Below, piece after piece: positions 8,485 through 18,412 of a stretch of 64,000 nucleotides of DNA. The DNA is from Nisaea acidiphila (GTDB lineage: Bacteria; Pseudomonadota; Alphaproteobacteria; Thalassobaculales; Thalassobaculaceae), in the NCBI RefSeq assembly GCF_024662015.1, contig NZ_CP102480.1, positions 3,466,501 to 3,530,500 of the forward strand, in the 5' to 3' direction. Position 1 is the first letter of the stretch. Every line of letters starts with the position of its first letter. Under the pieces are notes generated by a model. It did not search any database and was not told the origin of the DNA. It saw nothing but the letters and a program-made list of their open reading frames with translations. Made by a program: the position numbers and the translations under genes.

Positions 8485-10206
8485 TCAGGTGAAGTAGGGA
8501 AGATTCTTGGACTTGGCGGCGCGGACCCAGGACGGGACGAAGGGAACGATCTTGTCCTGCGAGGGGACACGGATCTCGATGAAGTTTGCGCCAGGGTGGG
8601 AAATGGCTTCGCGAAGGACAGGCTCGATCTCGCTCTCGGAGGTGATCCGGGCGGTTCTGAAGCCGAAACCCTCGGCGACCTTGATGTAGTCGACGGCACC
8701 GAAATCGGTCGACCAGGGTTCGTCGACATCGTCGAGCAGGATGGCCTCGCCACGGATCCAGCCGTAATTGTCGTTCCGGGTCAGGATCACGGTGTGGTTC
8801 TTGCCGCTGCGCTTGATGGTCTCGAAATCGCCGAGCACGAAGGCCAGAGAGCCGTCGCCGGTAAAGGAGATCACCGGCCCGTCATTGGCGAAGGAGGCAC
8901 CGATCCCGGCCGGGACTGAGTAGCCGAGCGCGCCCATCGAGTAATTCGTGATGTAGCCGCGCCCGGCCTGCTTCAGGGACAGGAGCGCGGAGGGGTAGAT
9001 CGCGCTTACGCCCGGCTCTGCCGTGACGATCGCGTCGGGCGGCAGCATGGCGTCGAGCGCCTGGGTCAGCTTGACCGGTGAGACCGTGCCTCCCGGCATC
9101 GGGATGTTCGAGTTGAACACATTGTCGAGCGCCGTGCGCTTGACCTGGGTGAGATCAAGCGTCTCGCGCTCCAGATCGGGATGCTTGGCCCGGACCAGCT
9201 CGACCATGTATTCCAGGGACGCGCGCGCATCTCCGACCAGCCCCACCTTCAGCGGGAAGTTGTTGCCGACATGGGCCTCGGCGATATCGAGATGGAGGAA
9301 GGCCTTGGACTTCGGATCGCCGTAGAGCTTCCAGTGATCGGTCGAGCTGGAATCGGTATTCGTGCCGATGAAGAAGACGGTGTCCGCATCCTTCAGATAG
9401 GCGTTGGAATAGTCCATGCCGCCGCGTGCGCCAATCACCCTGAGCGAGAGCGGGTGGGTCTCGGCGATCGCGCCCTTGCCCGGCGTCGTCGTCGCGACCG
9501 GGATCTGCAGCAGTTCGGCAAGTTCGGTCAGGATGGCGGAGGCGCGAGAAATCAACGCGCCCTGACCGCAGACGATCACCGGCTTTTCCGCCGCGAGCAG
9601 GACCTCTATGGCCTTTCGGATCTTGCTGTGGTCTGCCACCGGGCGATGCGCCGGATAGTGCCGGTATTCGGGCTCGGCATAGAGATCGTCGAGGTCCGCT
9701 TCCTCGTGGAAGATGTTGATAGGCACCCGGATATGGACGGGCGCCGGACGGCCGGAGGTCGCCACGCGGAAGGCGCGGCGCAGCATGAAGGGAATGTCCT
9801 TCACGTTGGTCAGATAGAAGGATTCCTTGCAGATGCTGTCATAGAGCGCCGTCTGGTCGACCCCGGTCAGGCCGTGCTTCTTGTCCTGGTTCACCGGGAT
9901 GTCGGAGCTGAAATAGATCACTGGAACGGAGCTGAGAAAGGCTTCGGTCAGGCCGGGGGTGCAGTGGGTGACGCCGGGGCTCGGCGCCTCCAGTACGGCC
10001 GGGCGCCCGGTGATCTTGGCATAGGCCTCGGCGGCGAAGGAGGCGGTGCGTTCGTCACGGGTCAGGACGAACTCGATGTTCGAATGACGGCGCCACTCCT
10101 TGTACCAGCCGATCGTGGTCTCGCCGGGCAGTCCGAAGACATGCGACACGCCATGGAGCTCGAGCATCTTAAGGATCGCCTGAGCGCCGTTCATCGTACT
10201 TCCCAC
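8485..10206 (-). CDS. TPP-dependent enzyme of the acetolactate synthase-like family
   Basis: 573 residues with the three-domain organisation of acetolactate-synthase-like TPP enzymes. The cofactor-activating glutamate is E52 (TRDERTASFAAEAYAK). The central domain covers about 190-350. The TPP motif starts at GDG (450-452) and ends at N478-D-N. These enzymes decarboxylate a 2-oxo acid or cleave a C-C bond next to a carbonyl. Close linkage to tctCBA and divergence from a GntR regulator suggest catabolism of an imported acid, not branched-chain amino acid biosynthesis (no small regulatory subunit is nearby). A second start 12 bases downstream (MNGAQ) is possible. Confidence 0.82.
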   Translation of the reverse strand: MGSTMNGAQAILKMLELHGVSHVFGLPGETTIGWYKEWRRHSNIEFVLTRDERTASFAAEAYAKITGRPAVLEAPSPGVTHCTPGLTEAFLSSVPVIYFSSDIPVNQDKKHGLTGVDQTALYDSICKESFYLTNVKDIPFMLRRAFRVATSGRPAPVHIRVPINIFHEEADLDDLYAEPEYRHYPAHRPVADHSKIRKAIEVLLAAEKPVIVCGQGALISRASAILTELAELLQIPVATTTPGKGAIAETHPLSLRVIGARGGMDYSNAYLKDADTVFFIGTNTDSSSTDHWKLYGDPKSKAFLHLDIAEAHVGNNFPLKVGLVGDARASLEYMVELVRAKHPDLERETLDLTQVKRTALDNVFNSNIPMPGGTVSPVKLTQALDAMLPPDAIVTAEPGVSAIYPSALLSLKQAGRGYITNYSMGALGYSVPAGIGASFANDGPVISFTGDGSLAFVLGDFETIKRSGKNHTVILTRNDNYGWIRGEAILLDDVDEPWSTDFGAVDYIKVAEGFGFRTARITSESEIEPVLREAISHPGANFIEIRVPSQDKIVPFVPSWVRAAKSKNLPYFT

Positions 10207-10247
10207 CGGAAGGCTCCCTGATTAGGATCGCGAAGCAGAATGCAAAG

Positions 10248-10305
10248 CTGTATACAGAATGATGCACAGCCCTAAATACGAATCAATTGTTTTCTTGCGA
10301 ACAAT
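10248..10305. promoter_or_regulatory. GntR-type operators between the TPP enzyme and gntR genes
   Basis: A perfect palindrome CTGTATACAG lies at 10248-10257; its TGTATACA core is typical of operators bound by FadR-subfamily GntR proteins. A second dyad, ATTGTT-N8-AACAAT, lies at 10286-10305. Both sit in the divergent promoter region next to a FadR-type GntR gene, so autoregulation and control of the TPP-enzyme/tct operon are likely. Binding is inferred. Confidence 0.6.
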
Positions 10306-10325
10306 CTCTAGAGTGGCTGCGATTA

Positions 10326-11039
10326 ATGCCGCGTAACCGACAGACCGTTGAAAAAATGACAAAAACAGAAGGAACGGTGGAACGGACCTACCGTCTGCTG
10401 AAGGAAATGGCGACCAACTACGCCTTCAAGCCGGAGTCGCGGCTGAACGAGAGCGAACTCGCCAAGCAGCTTGAGACGAGCCGGACGCCATTGCGCGAGG
10501 CGCTCAACCGGCTGGTGGCGGAGGGGTTCCTGACCTCAAGGAGCGGACAGGGGTTTTTCTGCCGCTCGCTGACGCCGCCGGAGATCATGGACCTCTATGA
10601 GGCGCGGGGAGCGATCGAGTGCGAGGCCGTCAAGCTTGCCGCGCTCCGGGCGGATCCGGCCGAGGTCCGGGAGCTGGAAGAGTTTCTGGAACAGTCGTGC
10701 GGGGAATACCGGCCCGGGACGCCGCCCGAAATCCTGGTGAAGCTGGACGAGGAGTTCCATCTCCGGCTCACGGCGCTTTCCGGCAATGCCGAGATGGTGC
10801 GGATGCTGGAGAACATGAACGGCCGCATCCACTATGTGCGCCTGATCGACCTGAAAGCGCTTTCCGAGCGCGACGGCCCGGACGTCGTCACGACCGACCC
10901 GCACAAGCGGATCCTGGACGCGGTCAAGCGGCGCGATCCGGATGCCGCGCAAGAGGCCATGCGCGCCCATATCGAACGCCGCCTTGAAGCGATCACCCAG
11001 ACCGTCCGCAGCGCCTTCGCGCAGCTTTACGCCCCCTGA
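10326..11039 (+). CDS. GntR family regulator, FCD subgroup
   Basis: About 237 residues. A winged helix (SELAKQLETSRTPLREALNRL) precedes an all-helical FCD effector domain. The metal or effector ligand pattern is intact: D..xxxH in LDEEFHLRL, then TDPHKRILDAV, then MRAHIERRL. The start is uncertain. ATGs at 10326 and 10356 and an upstream open frame all lack a strong ribosome-binding site; I chose 10326 because the 10287 alternative would begin inside an operator-like dyad. It probably represses the divergent TPP-enzyme/tctCBA operon. A flavin-reductase-like gene follows 16 bases later. Confidence 0.85.
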   Translation: MPRNRQTVEKMTKTEGTVERTYRLLKEMATNYAFKPESRLNESELAKQLETSRTPLREALNRLVAEGFLTSRSGQGFFCRSLTPPEIMDLYEARGAIECEAVKLAALRADPAEVRELEEFLEQSCGEYRPGTPPEILVKLDEEFHLRLTALSGNAEMVRMLENMNGRIHYVRLIDLKALSERDGPDVVTTDPHKRILDAVKRRDPDAAQEAMRAHIERRLEAITQTVRSAFAQLYAP

Positions 11040-11055
11040 ACGGGAGACCTCGCCG

Positions 11056-11670
11056 ATGAAGAGTTTCGATCTCGCCGGCCTGTCGGCGTCAGACGCCTAC
11101 AAGCTGATGCGCAACGTCGTCACGCCGAGGCCGATCGCGCTGGTGACGACGGTTGACGAGGCGGGGGTGGTGAATGCCGCGCCATTCTCCTTCTTCAATG
11201 CCATCGCCTTTGATCCCTGCATGGTCGTGCTCGGCCTCGAGGCGCGGCCGGACGGCTCGCCGAAGGACACCTCCTGCAATATCCGGGCGACGCGGGAATT
11301 TGTCGTCAACATGGTCGACCGGGCGATGGCGGAGAAGATGAACCTCTGTTCCACGCCTCTGCCGCCCGGGGAATCCGAAATCCCGCTCTCCGGTTTTACC
11401 ACCGCACTGTCGGAGCAGGTGGCGCCGCCGCGTATCGCCGAGGCGCCCGCCGTGCTCGAATGCACCCGGCACACGACGCTGGAACTCGGCAACCGGCGGG
11501 AGATCGTGGTCGGCGAGGTGAAAAGCATCGCGGTGCGCGACGATCTGCTGCTCAACGAGGAGAAGCTGCATATCGATCATGCGGCGCTGGATACGATCGC
11601 CCGGCTTGGAGCCAATTTCTATGCGACGAGCCGCGACACCTTTGAGATGGTGCGCCCCGACGGGCGTTAG
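11056..11670 (+). CDS. Flavin reductase family (FMN-binding split-barrel) protein
   Basis: 204 residues. The ATG follows a GGGAGA ribosome-binding site. It shows the FMN-binding split-barrel pattern of the flavin-reductase-like family: TPRPIALVTTVDEAGVVNAA at about residues 22-41, then APFSFFNAIAFDPCMVVLGL. Many such proteins reduce free FMN for a partner oxygenase, while others have unassigned roles. Cotranscription with the GntR gene suggests it belongs to the same carboxylate catabolic unit. Confidence 0.8.
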   Translation: MKSFDLAGLSASDAYKLMRNVVTPRPIALVTTVDEAGVVNAAPFSFFNAIAFDPCMVVLGLEARPDGSPKDTSCNIRATREFVVNMVDRAMAEKMNLCSTPLPPGESEIPLSGFTTALSEQVAPPRIAEAPAVLECTRHTTLELGNRREIVVGEVKSIAVRDDLLLNEEKLHIDHAALDTIARLGANFYATSRDTFEMVRPDGR

Positions 11671-11805
11671 AGCTTGCGCGCGTAGCCGTCTGCGGGCATT
11701 GAGAACACGAGAATGATCCGCCGTCCAAGGCGGACGGGCGACTCCACAGAGCAATGCTGGTCTCAACCGTAACCCGGCCCACATGGAGCTGACGGAGGAC
11801 CGATC

Positions 11806-13200
11806 ATGACCGAGACACGTACCGAAACCGACACGATGGGCGAAATGTCCGTACCCGCGGACCGCTATTGGGGCGCCCAGACTCAGCGTTCGCTGCAGAA
11901 TTTCAAGATCGGCGGCGAGCGCATGCCGGCCGCGCTGATCCGAGCCTTCGCAATCCAGAAGAAAGCGGCGGCGCTGGCCAACATGGCGCTGGGCACGCTC
12001 GACGCGAAGCTCGGCAAGGCCATGGTTGCGGCAGCGGACGAGATCGTCGCGGGTAAGCTCGACGATCATTTCCCGCTGGTTGTCTGGCAAACCGGCTCCG
12101 GCACGCAGACCAACATGAACCTGAACGAGGTGATCTCGAACCGGGCGATCGAACTGCTCGGCGGGGAAATAGGCAGCAAGGCGCCGGTGCATCCGAACGA
12201 TCATGTCAATCTGGGGCAGAGCTCCAACGACAGTTTCCCGACCGCGATGTCGATCGCGGCGGTGCTGGAGATCGAACGGGAGCTGCTTCCGGCGCTGGAA
12301 GCGTTCCATGCGGCGCTGAAGGCGAAGCAGGAGGAGTTCGCGGACATCGTGAAGATCGGCCGCACGCATCTGCAGGACGCGACGCCGGTCACGCTCGGGC
12401 AGGAGTTCTCCGGCTATGCGCGGCAGATCGAACTCGGAATCGAACGGGTGAAAGGCGCGTTGCCGCGGTTGCGCGAGCTGGCGCAGGGGGGGACCGCCGT
12501 CGGCACCGGCCTGAACGCAGCCCCGGGTTTCGCCGAGAGCTTCGTCGAGCAGGTGCGCGAGATCACCGGCATTCCCTTCATCAGCGCGGTCAACAAGTTC
12601 GAGGCGCTGGCGGCGCATGACGCGCTGGTCGAGATGTCGGGCTGCCTCAACGTGCTGGCTGCGAGCTGTATGAAGATCGCGAACGACGTGCGATTGCTCG
12701 GCAGCGGCCCCCGCAGCGGCCTCGGCGAGCTGCAGCTTCCGGCGAACGAACCGGGTTCCTCCATCATGCCCGGCAAGGTGAACCCGACCCAGTCGGAGTC
12801 GCTGACCCAGGTCGCGGCCCAGGTGATCGGCAACCACGTCACCATTACCACGGCCGGCGCGACCGGGCATTTCGAGCTGAACGTCTTCAAGCCGGTGATG
12901 ATCTACAACCTGCTGCAGTCGGTCCGTCTGCTGGCCGACGGCACTCGCAGCTTCTCTGAGAACTGCGTCAAGGGGATCGAGGCGAACGAGGACCGCATCC
13001 GCCAGCTCATGGAACAGTCGCTGATGCTGGTCACCGCCCTCAACCCGCATATCGGCTACGACAAGGCGGCGCAGATCGCGAAGAAAGCTTTCGCCGAGGG
13101 TACCAGCCTGAAAGAGGCGGCGCTTGCGCTCGGTCACCTGACCGAGGCTGAATACGATGCTTGGGTGCGGCCGGAGAATATGGTCGGGGAGGAAAAATGA
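11806..13200 (+). CDS. fumC: Fumarate hydratase class II
   Basis: 464 residues, the normal length for class II fumarase. It interconverts fumarate and L-malate in the cytoplasm without an iron-sulfur cluster. The superfamily signature [15 protein letters not shown] is intact. [15 protein letters not shown] (near residue 100) and [16 protein letters not shown] (near 185) are the other substrate-contact regions. The ATG has a GGAGG-like ribosome-binding site. The stop overlaps the next start by 4 bases, coupling it to an FMN alpha-hydroxy-acid dehydrogenase. Confidence 0.96.
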   Translation: MTETRTETDTMGEMSVPADRYWGAQTQRSLQNFKIGGERMPAALIRAFAIQKKAAALANMALGTLDAKLGKAMVAAADEIVAGKLDDHFPLVVWQTGSGTQTNMNLNEVISNRAIELLGGEIGSKAPVHPNDHVNLGQSSNDSFPTAMSIAAVLEIERELLPALEAFHAALKAKQEEFADIVKIGRTHLQDATPVTLGQEFSGYARQIELGIERVKGALPRLRELAQGGTAVGTGLNAAPGFAESFVEQVREITGIPFISAVNKFEALAAHDALVEMSGCLNVLAASCMKIANDVRLLGSGPRSGLGELQLPANEPGSSIMPGKVNPTQSESLTQVAAQVIGNHVTITTAGATGHFELNVFKPVMIYNLLQSVRLLADGTRSFSENCVKGIEANEDRIRQLMEQSLMLVTALNPHIGYDKAAQIAKKAFAEGTSLKEAALALGHLTEAEYDAWVRPENMVGEEK

Positions 13201-14342
13201 GACTGACGGACTGCCACAATTTCCAGGATTTCCGGAAGCTCGCCAAACGGCGGTTGCCGGGCCCGATCTTCAACTATATCGACGGCGCCGCCGACGACGA
13301 GGTGACCTACCGGCGCAACACGGAGAGTTTCGAGCGCTGCGATCTGGTACCGAACATCCTGCGCGGGGTGGCCGATATCGACATGTCGGTGACGGTGATG
13401 GGGCAGAAGCTGGAAATGCCGATCTACTGTTCGCCGACGGCCCTGCAGCGGCTCTTTCACCATGACGGCGAACGGGCGGTGGCGGCCGCGGCGGCGAAGT
13501 TCGGCACCATGTTCGGGGTCTCCTCCCTCGGCACGGTCAGCCTGGAGGAGTTGCGGCGCAAGCACGACAATCCGCAATGCTACCAGTTCTATTTCCACAA
13601 GGACCGCGGCCTGAACAAGGCGATGATGGAGCGGGCCAAGGAGGCCGGAGTCCAGGTCATGATGCTGACCGTGGACAGCATCACCGGCGGCAACCGGGAG
13701 CGCGACCTGCGCACCGGGTTCTCCATTCCGTTCCGCCTGACGCTCGGCGGCATGGCGCAGTTCGCGATCAAGCCGATGTGGGGGATAAATTACATCACCC
13801 ACGAGAAGTTCCGCCTGCCGCAGCTCGACGAGCATGTGGATATGAGCGGCGGCGCCATGTCCATCGGCCGCTATTTCACCGAAATGCTCGACCCGTCCAT
13901 GACCTGGGACGATGTCGCCAAGATGGTCGAGCTCTGGGACGGGCAGTTCTGCCTGAAGGGCGTGATGTCGGTGGAGGATGCGAAGCGGGCGGTGGAGATC
14001 GGCTGTACCGGCATCGTGATCTCCAACCATGGCGGCCGCCAGCTCGACGGCTCGCGCTCGTCGTTCGACCAGCTCGCGGAGATCGTCGACGCGGTCGGCG
14101 ACAGGATCGACGTGATCATGGATAGCGGCATCCAGCGCGGGACCCATGTGCTGAAGGCGCTCTCGATGGGGGCAAAGGCGGTCGGCGGGGGACGCTTCTA
14201 CCTCTATCCGCTGGCGGCCGCCGGGCAGGCCGGGGTCGAGCGTGCGCTGACCCTGATGCGGACGGAGATCGAGCGCGACATGCGCCTGATGGGCGTCAGT
14301 AGCGTGGCGGAGCTGTCGCGGAAGAACCTGGCATTCCGCTGA
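13197..14342 (+). CDS. FMN-dependent alpha-hydroxy-acid dehydrogenase (LldD-like)
   Basis: 381 residues of the FMN-dependent alpha-hydroxy-acid oxidase/dehydrogenase family (L-lactate, glycolate or mandelate type). The catalytic base motif [11 protein letters not shown] is intact and is followed by the phosphate-binding [19 protein letters not shown]. No heme domain is present. Some usually conserved positions differ: [12 protein letters not shown] replaces the common TPVLGRRERD type, and [16 protein letters not shown] the common GRPxLYGLAxxG type. A typical L-lactate substrate is therefore not assured. The ATGA overlap with fumC suggests coupled translation, unusual for this pair. Confidence 0.85.
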   Translation: MRLTDCHNFQDFRKLAKRRLPGPIFNYIDGAADDEVTYRRNTESFERCDLVPNILRGVADIDMSVTVMGQKLEMPIYCSPTALQRLFHHDGERAVAAAAAKFGTMFGVSSLGTVSLEELRRKHDNPQCYQFYFHKDRGLNKAMMERAKEAGVQVMMLTVDSITGGNRERDLRTGFSIPFRLTLGGMAQFAIKPMWGINYITHEKFRLPQLDEHVDMSGGAMSIGRYFTEMLDPSMTWDDVAKMVELWDGQFCLKGVMSVEDAKRAVEIGCTGIVISNHGGRQLDGSRSSFDQLAEIVDAVGDRIDVIMDSGIQRGTHVLKALSMGAKAVGGGRFYLYPLAAAGQAGVERALTLMRTEIERDMRLMGVSSVAELSRKNLAFR

Positions 14343-14354
14343 GGATGCGGGCGA

Positions 14355-14753
14355 TCAGTCCGGAATGACGGCGGTTGCCTCGATCTCGATCCTGGCTTCG
14401 TCTTCCACGAGGGCGGAGACCACCACCATCGCCATCGCCGGGAAATGGTAACCCAGGACCCGGCGATAGGCTTCGCCGACTTCCCGCTGGTTGGCGAGAT
14501 AGTCCTGCTTGTCGGTGACGTACCATGTCAACCGGACGAGATGCTCCGGCTTGCCGCCGGCGGCCTCCAGCACGGCGCGAATGTTGCGTAGCGCCTGCTC
14601 CATCTGGCCGATGAAATCCTTCGCCTCGAAGACCTGGTTCTCGTTCCAGCCGATCTGCCCGCCGATATGGAGCGAGGCGCCGCGTGCGAGGATCCCGTTG
14701 GCATAGCCCTTGGGCTGGACCCAGCCTTCCGGCTGCACATTGATATGGCTCAT
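14355..14753 (-). CDS. RidA family protein (enamine/imine deaminase-like)
   Basis: 132 residues of the YjgF/YER057c/UK114 (RidA) trimer-forming family. RidA enzymes hydrolyse reactive enamines or imines to ketones and ammonia. The arginine usually needed for carboxylate binding is seen in the segment EHLVRLTWYV. It is divergent from the anthranilate operon with tandem operator-like dyads between the two. An enamine-type CoA intermediate is the known product of the fused monooxygenase/reductase encoded across the promoter, so a deaminase role there is an attractive inference. Confidence 0.82.
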   Translation of the reverse strand: MSHINVQPEGWVQPKGYANGILARGASLHIGGQIGWNENQVFEAKDFIGQMEQALRNIRAVLEAAGGKPEHLVRLTWYVTDKQDYLANQREVGEAYRRVLGYHFPAMAMVVVSALVEDEARIEIEATAVIPD

Positions 14754-14837
14754 CGGATCTCCTCCGGGCAGGTGCGGTTGTCTCCGCAGCGTGTCTGACC
14801 GGCATCATACGGGCAGCGTTCGGACTGCTCCAGATAT

Positions 14838-14866
14838 ATTTCAAGTTTGAAATTTAAAGCTTGAAA
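14838..14866. promoter_or_regulatory. Tandem MarR-type operator-like dyads in the anthranilate promoter
   Basis: Two 14-bp dyads are directly adjacent: TTTCAA-GT-TTGAAA (14839-14852, perfect and extended by one A/T pair on each side) and TTTAAA-GC-TTGAAA (14853-14866, 5 of 6 arm positions). They sit 60 bases before the monooxygenase ATG and 86 bases before ridA on the other strand. This size and symmetry suit a MarR dimer; the candidate is the MarR gene at 17960. Confidence 0.6.
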
Positions 14867-14925
14867 CATTTTTGCCGGAGTGAAATCCTTCCTCACTGTC
14901 GCCCCTTACCGGCGGAGCCATATCC

Positions 14926-17220
14926 ATGAAGATCGCATGCCTCGGCGGCGGGCCCGCGGGCCTTTATTTCGCCACCTCGATGAAGCTGAAGGATCCGGCG
15001 CACGAGATCACCGTGATCGAGCGCAACCGCGCCGACGACACGTTCGGCTGGGGCGTCGTGCTGTCGGACGAGACGCTCGACAATCTGAAGGCCAACGATC
15101 CGGTCAGCGCCGAGGCTATCCGCGCCCATTTCGCCTATTGGGACGATATCGCCGTGCATTACCGGGGCACCTGCACGACCTCCTCGGGCCATGGTTTCTG
15201 CGGCATCGGACGGATGAAGCTGCTGCTGCTTCTCCAGGAGCGGGCACGCGAACTCGGCATCGAGATGCGGTTCGAGACCGAGATCGACAGCGCTGCAAGC
15301 TATATGCAGGAGTACGACCTCGTCGTCGCCGCCGACGGACTGAACTCGAAGACCCGGACCGAGTTTGCCGAGAGCTTTCTGCCGGAGATCGACACCCGGG
15401 CCTGCAAGTTCGTCTGGCTCGGCACGCATCAGAAGTTCGACGACGCCTTTACCTTCATCTTCGAGGAGACGGAAAAGGGCTGGGTCTGGGCGCACGCCTA
15501 TCAATTCGACGACGACACCGCGACCTTCATCGTCGAATGCTCCGAGGAAACCTGGGAGGCCTGGGGCTTCGGCGGTATGACGCAGGACGAGAGTATTGCG
15601 GCCTGCGAGGAGATCTTCCGCGACCACCTAGGCGGCCATGCCCTGATGTCGAACGCCCGGCATCTCCGCGGTTCGGCCTGGTTGAACTTCCCGCGCGTGC
15701 TTTGCCAGAAATGGTTCCACGAGAATGTCGTGCTGCTCGGCGACGCCTCGGCGACGGCGCATTTCTCCATCGGCTCCGGCACCAAGCTCGCTTTCGAGAG
15801 CGCCATTGCGCTCGCCAATTACCTGCACTCCGAGCCGACGCTGGAGGGCGCCTTCACCCGCTACCAGGAGGAGCGCCGCGTCGAGGTTCTGCGCCTGCAA
15901 TCGGCGGCGCGGAACTCGACCGAATGGTTCGAGGAGGTGGAGCGCTATCTCACGCTCGATCCGGTGCAGTTCAACTACGCGCTGCTCACCCGTTCCCAGC
16001 GCATCAGTCACGAAAATCTGAGGCTGCGCGATCGGGAGTGGCTGAAGTCGGCCGAGACCTGGTTCCAGAGGCAGGCGGGTGCCGGCGCCAACGCCCCGCA
16101 CCGGGCGCCGATGTTCGCGCCGTTCAAACTCCGCGACATGAGCCTCGCGAACCGCGTCGTGGTCTCGCCGATGGCGCAGTACAAGGCAGTCGACGGTTGC
16201 CCGACGGACTGGCATTTCGCGCATTATGCCGAGCGGGCGAAGGGCGGCGCCGGTCTGGTCACTATCGAGATGACCTGCGTCTCGCCGGAGGGACGGATCA
16301 CCCCCGGCTGCCCCGGCCTCTACGCGCCGGAGCATGAAGCGGCCTGGCGGCGGCTGACGGATTTCGTCTATGCCGAGACCGAAGCAAAGATCTGCGCACA
16401 GATCGGCCATTCTGGCCGCAAGGGCTCGACCCAGCTCGGCTGGGAGGAGATGGACGTGCCGCTGAAGCAGGGCAACTGGCCGCTGCTTTCCGCCTCTGAC
16501 ATTCCGTGGTCGCCACGCAATGCGGTGCCAAAGGCGATGGACCGCACCGACATGGACCGGGTGCGCGAAGAGTTCGTCGCCGCGACCGAAATGGCGGCAA
16601 GGGCCAACTTCGACATGGTCGAGCTGCATGCCGCGCACGGCTACCTGATCTCCTCCTTCATCTCGCCGCTCTCCAATCGGCGGTCCGACGCATATGGCGG
16701 CGATCTCGGCAACCGGATGCGCTATCCGCTGGAGATCTTCTATGCCATGCGCGCCGTCTGGCCGGCGGAGAAGCCGATGTCGGTCCGTATTTCGGCAAAC
16801 GACTGGGCGGGCGACGACGGGGTGACACCGGAAGAGGCGGTCGAGATCGCCCGGCTTTTCGCTGCCGCCGGGGTCGATATCGTCGACGTCTCGGCGGGTC
16901 AGACCTCGATCGAGGCGCAGCCGGTCTATGGCCGCATGTTCCAGACGCCGTTCTCCGACCGGATCCGCAACGAGGCGGGCGTCGCGACCATGGCTGTCGG
17001 CAATATCTACGAGCCGGACCATGTGAACTCGATCCTGCTCGCGGGCCGGGCCGACTTGGTCTGCCTCGCCCGTCCGCATCTGGCCGATCCGTATTGGACG
17101 CTGCATGCGGCGGCGGCGTATGGCGACCGGGGAACAACCTGGCCTGCGCCTTATCTCGCGGGACGCGATCAGATGTACCGGCTCGCCGAACGCGCCGCCG
17201 CGACGGAGATCCGGGTATGA
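14926..17220 (+). CDS. 2-Aminobenzoyl-CoA (anthraniloyl-CoA) monooxygenase/reductase fusion
   Basis: 764 residues in two enzyme domains. Residues 1 to about 390 are a flavoprotein hydroxylase, with the FAD motif [10 protein letters not shown] (7-16) and the second FAD motif [16 protein letters not shown] (272-287). From about 394 to the end is an Old Yellow Enzyme-type NADH:flavin oxidoreductase ([20 protein letters not shown], then [20 protein letters not shown] at 566-585). This fusion is known as 2-aminobenzoyl-CoA monooxygenase/reductase and is often also labelled salicylyl-CoA 5-hydroxylase. Reaction: oxygenate then reduce the CoA-activated ring to a non-aromatic cyclohexene product. The linked ligase of the aminobenzoate type favours anthranilate. 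Confidence 0.88.
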   Translation: MKIACLGGGPAGLYFATSMKLKDPAHEITVIERNRADDTFGWGVVLSDETLDNLKANDPVSAEAIRAHFAYWDDIAVHYRGTCTTSSGHGFCGIGRMKLLLLLQERARELGIEMRFETEIDSAASYMQEYDLVVAADGLNSKTRTEFAESFLPEIDTRACKFVWLGTHQKFDDAFTFIFEETEKGWVWAHAYQFDDDTATFIVECSEETWEAWGFGGMTQDESIAACEEIFRDHLGGHALMSNARHLRGSAWLNFPRVLCQKWFHENVVLLGDASATAHFSIGSGTKLAFESAIALANYLHSEPTLEGAFTRYQEERRVEVLRLQSAARNSTEWFEEVERYLTLDPVQFNYALLTRSQRISHENLRLRDREWLKSAETWFQRQAGAGANAPHRAPMFAPFKLRDMSLANRVVVSPMAQYKAVDGCPTDWHFAHYAERAKGGAGLVTIEMTCVSPEGRITPGCPGLYAPEHEAAWRRLTDFVYAETEAKICAQIGHSGRKGSTQLGWEEMDVPLKQGNWPLLSASDIPWSPRNAVPKAMDRTDMDRVREEFVAATEMAARANFDMVELHAAHGYLISSFISPLSNRRSDAYGGDLGNRMRYPLEIFYAMRAVWPAEKPMSVRISANDWAGDDGVTPEEAVEIARLFAAAGVDIVDVSAGQTSIEAQPVYGRMFQTPFSDRIRNEAGVATMAVGNIYEPDHVNSILLAGRADLVCLARPHLADPYWTLHAAAAYGDRGTTWPAPYLAGRDQMYRLAERAAATEIRV

Positions 17221-17963
17221 GCCTCGACGGCAAAATCGCGCTCATCACCGGCGGCGGCAGTGGCGTCGGCGCCGACATGGCCCTGCATTTCGCCGAGGCG
17301 GGCGCCCGCGTGGTCATTGCCGGGCGGCGGATCGATGCGCTGGAGGTGGTCGCGAGACGTCATCGCGCGATCTTGCCCTGCGTCGCCGATGTGACCGACG
17401 AGCAATCGGTGGCGGATCTGTTCGAGGCGGCGGGCCCGGTCGATATCGTGATCGCCAATGCCGGGGTGGCCGAAAGCGCACCCTTCGCGAAGACGAGTCT
17501 CGAGGACTGGAACCGGCATCTCGCGGTCAATCTTACTGGCGTCTTCCTTACTCTGCGCGCCGGGCTGCAGCAGATGAAGGGGCGCGAATGGGGGCGGCTG
17601 ATCGCCGTCGCCTCGACAGCGGGTCTCAAAGGCTATCCCTATGTCGCGGCCTACACGGCGGCGAAACACGGCGCGGTCGGCCTCGTGCGCTCCGTCGCTC
17701 TCGAGGTCGCGCGCAGCGGCGTCACCGCCAACGCGATATGCCCAGGCTTTCTGGATACCGAGATGACCGAGCGCAGCATCGCCAACATCGTCGAGAAGAC
17801 CGGCGTATCGCCTGAGGAGGCGCGAGCAAAGCTCGCCGCCAACAATCCGCAGGGACGTTTGATCGCACCGGCCGAAGTCAGCGCCGCCGCGCTTTGGCTC
17901 TGCGGTCCGGGGTCCGAAGGGGTGAACGGCGAGGCGGTTTCGATCAGCGGAGGCGAGATATGA
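17217..17963 (+). CDS. SDR family oxidoreductase of the anthranilate cluster
   Basis: 248 residues, classical short-chain dehydrogenase. The NAD(P) motif [12 protein letters not shown] lies near the N-terminus, NAG near residue 80, and the catalytic Ser (VASTAG) and YxxxK (YTAAKHG) follow. The start overlaps the preceding stop by ATGA. In the cluster it probably oxidises or reduces a beta-hydroxyacyl-CoA ring intermediate after the monooxygenase/reductase step. That placement is inference from context. Confidence 0.85.
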   Translation: MSLDGKIALITGGGSGVGADMALHFAEAGARVVIAGRRIDALEVVARRHRAILPCVADVTDEQSVADLFEAAGPVDIVIANAGVAESAPFAKTSLEDWNRHLAVNLTGVFLTLRAGLQQMKGREWGRLIAVASTAGLKGYPYVAAYTAAKHGAVGLVRSVALEVARSGVTANAICPGFLDTEMTERSIANIVEKTGVSPEEARAKLAANNPQGRLIAPAEVSAAALWLCGPGSEGVNGEAVSISGGEI

Positions 17964-18412
17964 GCGAGGCGGACAGCGCCCGCAAGGCGCGGCTCCGGCT
18001 CTGGCTCGGCCTGCTGCGGACCACGCGCTTCGTCGAGAACGCGCTGCGCGAGGAGATGCGGCTCGCCTATGGCCATACCCTGCCGCGCTTCGACGTGCTC
18101 TCGACGCTGGACCGCAACGAGGCGGGCTTGCAGATGAGCGAGCTGTCGCAGCAGCTCATGGTCTCGAACGGCAACGTGACAGTCATAGTCGAGCGGTTGG
18201 TGCAGGACGGGCTGGTGGAGCGGGTGCCGGTTGCGAGCGACAAGCGCGCCACGCTGGTGCGCCTGACACCGCTCGGCCGGGAGAGTTTCGCCGAAATGGC
18301 CGCCGCGCACGAAGGCTGGGTCGACCGGCTGCTCGCTTCCGTGCCGGTGGAGGATGCCGAGCTTGTCGCCGAGCGGCTCAAGAACATTCGCAGACAGGGA
18401 GACGGTCTATGA
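17960..18412 (+). CDS. MarR family regulator of the anthranilate cluster
   Basis: 150 residues. The winged helix contains [31 protein letters not shown] and the wing [13 protein letters not shown], typical of MarR. It is embedded in the operon with 4-bp ATGA overlaps on both sides, so it is made in step with the enzymes. It probably senses an aryl-CoA intermediate and binds the tandem dyads at 14838-14866; the ligand is inferred from analogous CoA-pathway MarR regulators. Confidence 0.88.
   Translation: MSEADSARKARLRLWLGLLRTTRFVENALREEMRLAYGHTLPRFDVLSTLDRNEAGLQMSELSQQLMVSNGNVTVIVERLVQDGLVERVPVASDKRATLVRLTPLGRESFAEMAAAHEGWVDRLLASVPVEDAELVAERLKNIRRQGDGL

Noticed and set aside
8485-10206. Naming the TPP enzyme ilvB or xsc
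   Set aside because: No ilvN-like subunit is adjacent and no sulfonate or phosphate-acetyltransferase genes are nearby; the sequence alone does not decide the substrate.
11089-13137. Long antisense open frame opposite the flavin-reductase-like gene and fumC
   Set aside because: Same high-GC antisense artefact; the plus strand encodes an unmistakable class II fumarase.
15628-17106. Antisense open frame opposite the monooxygenase/reductase fusion
   Set aside because: No domain, composition typical of antisense translation, and the sense strand gives a complete two-domain enzyme.
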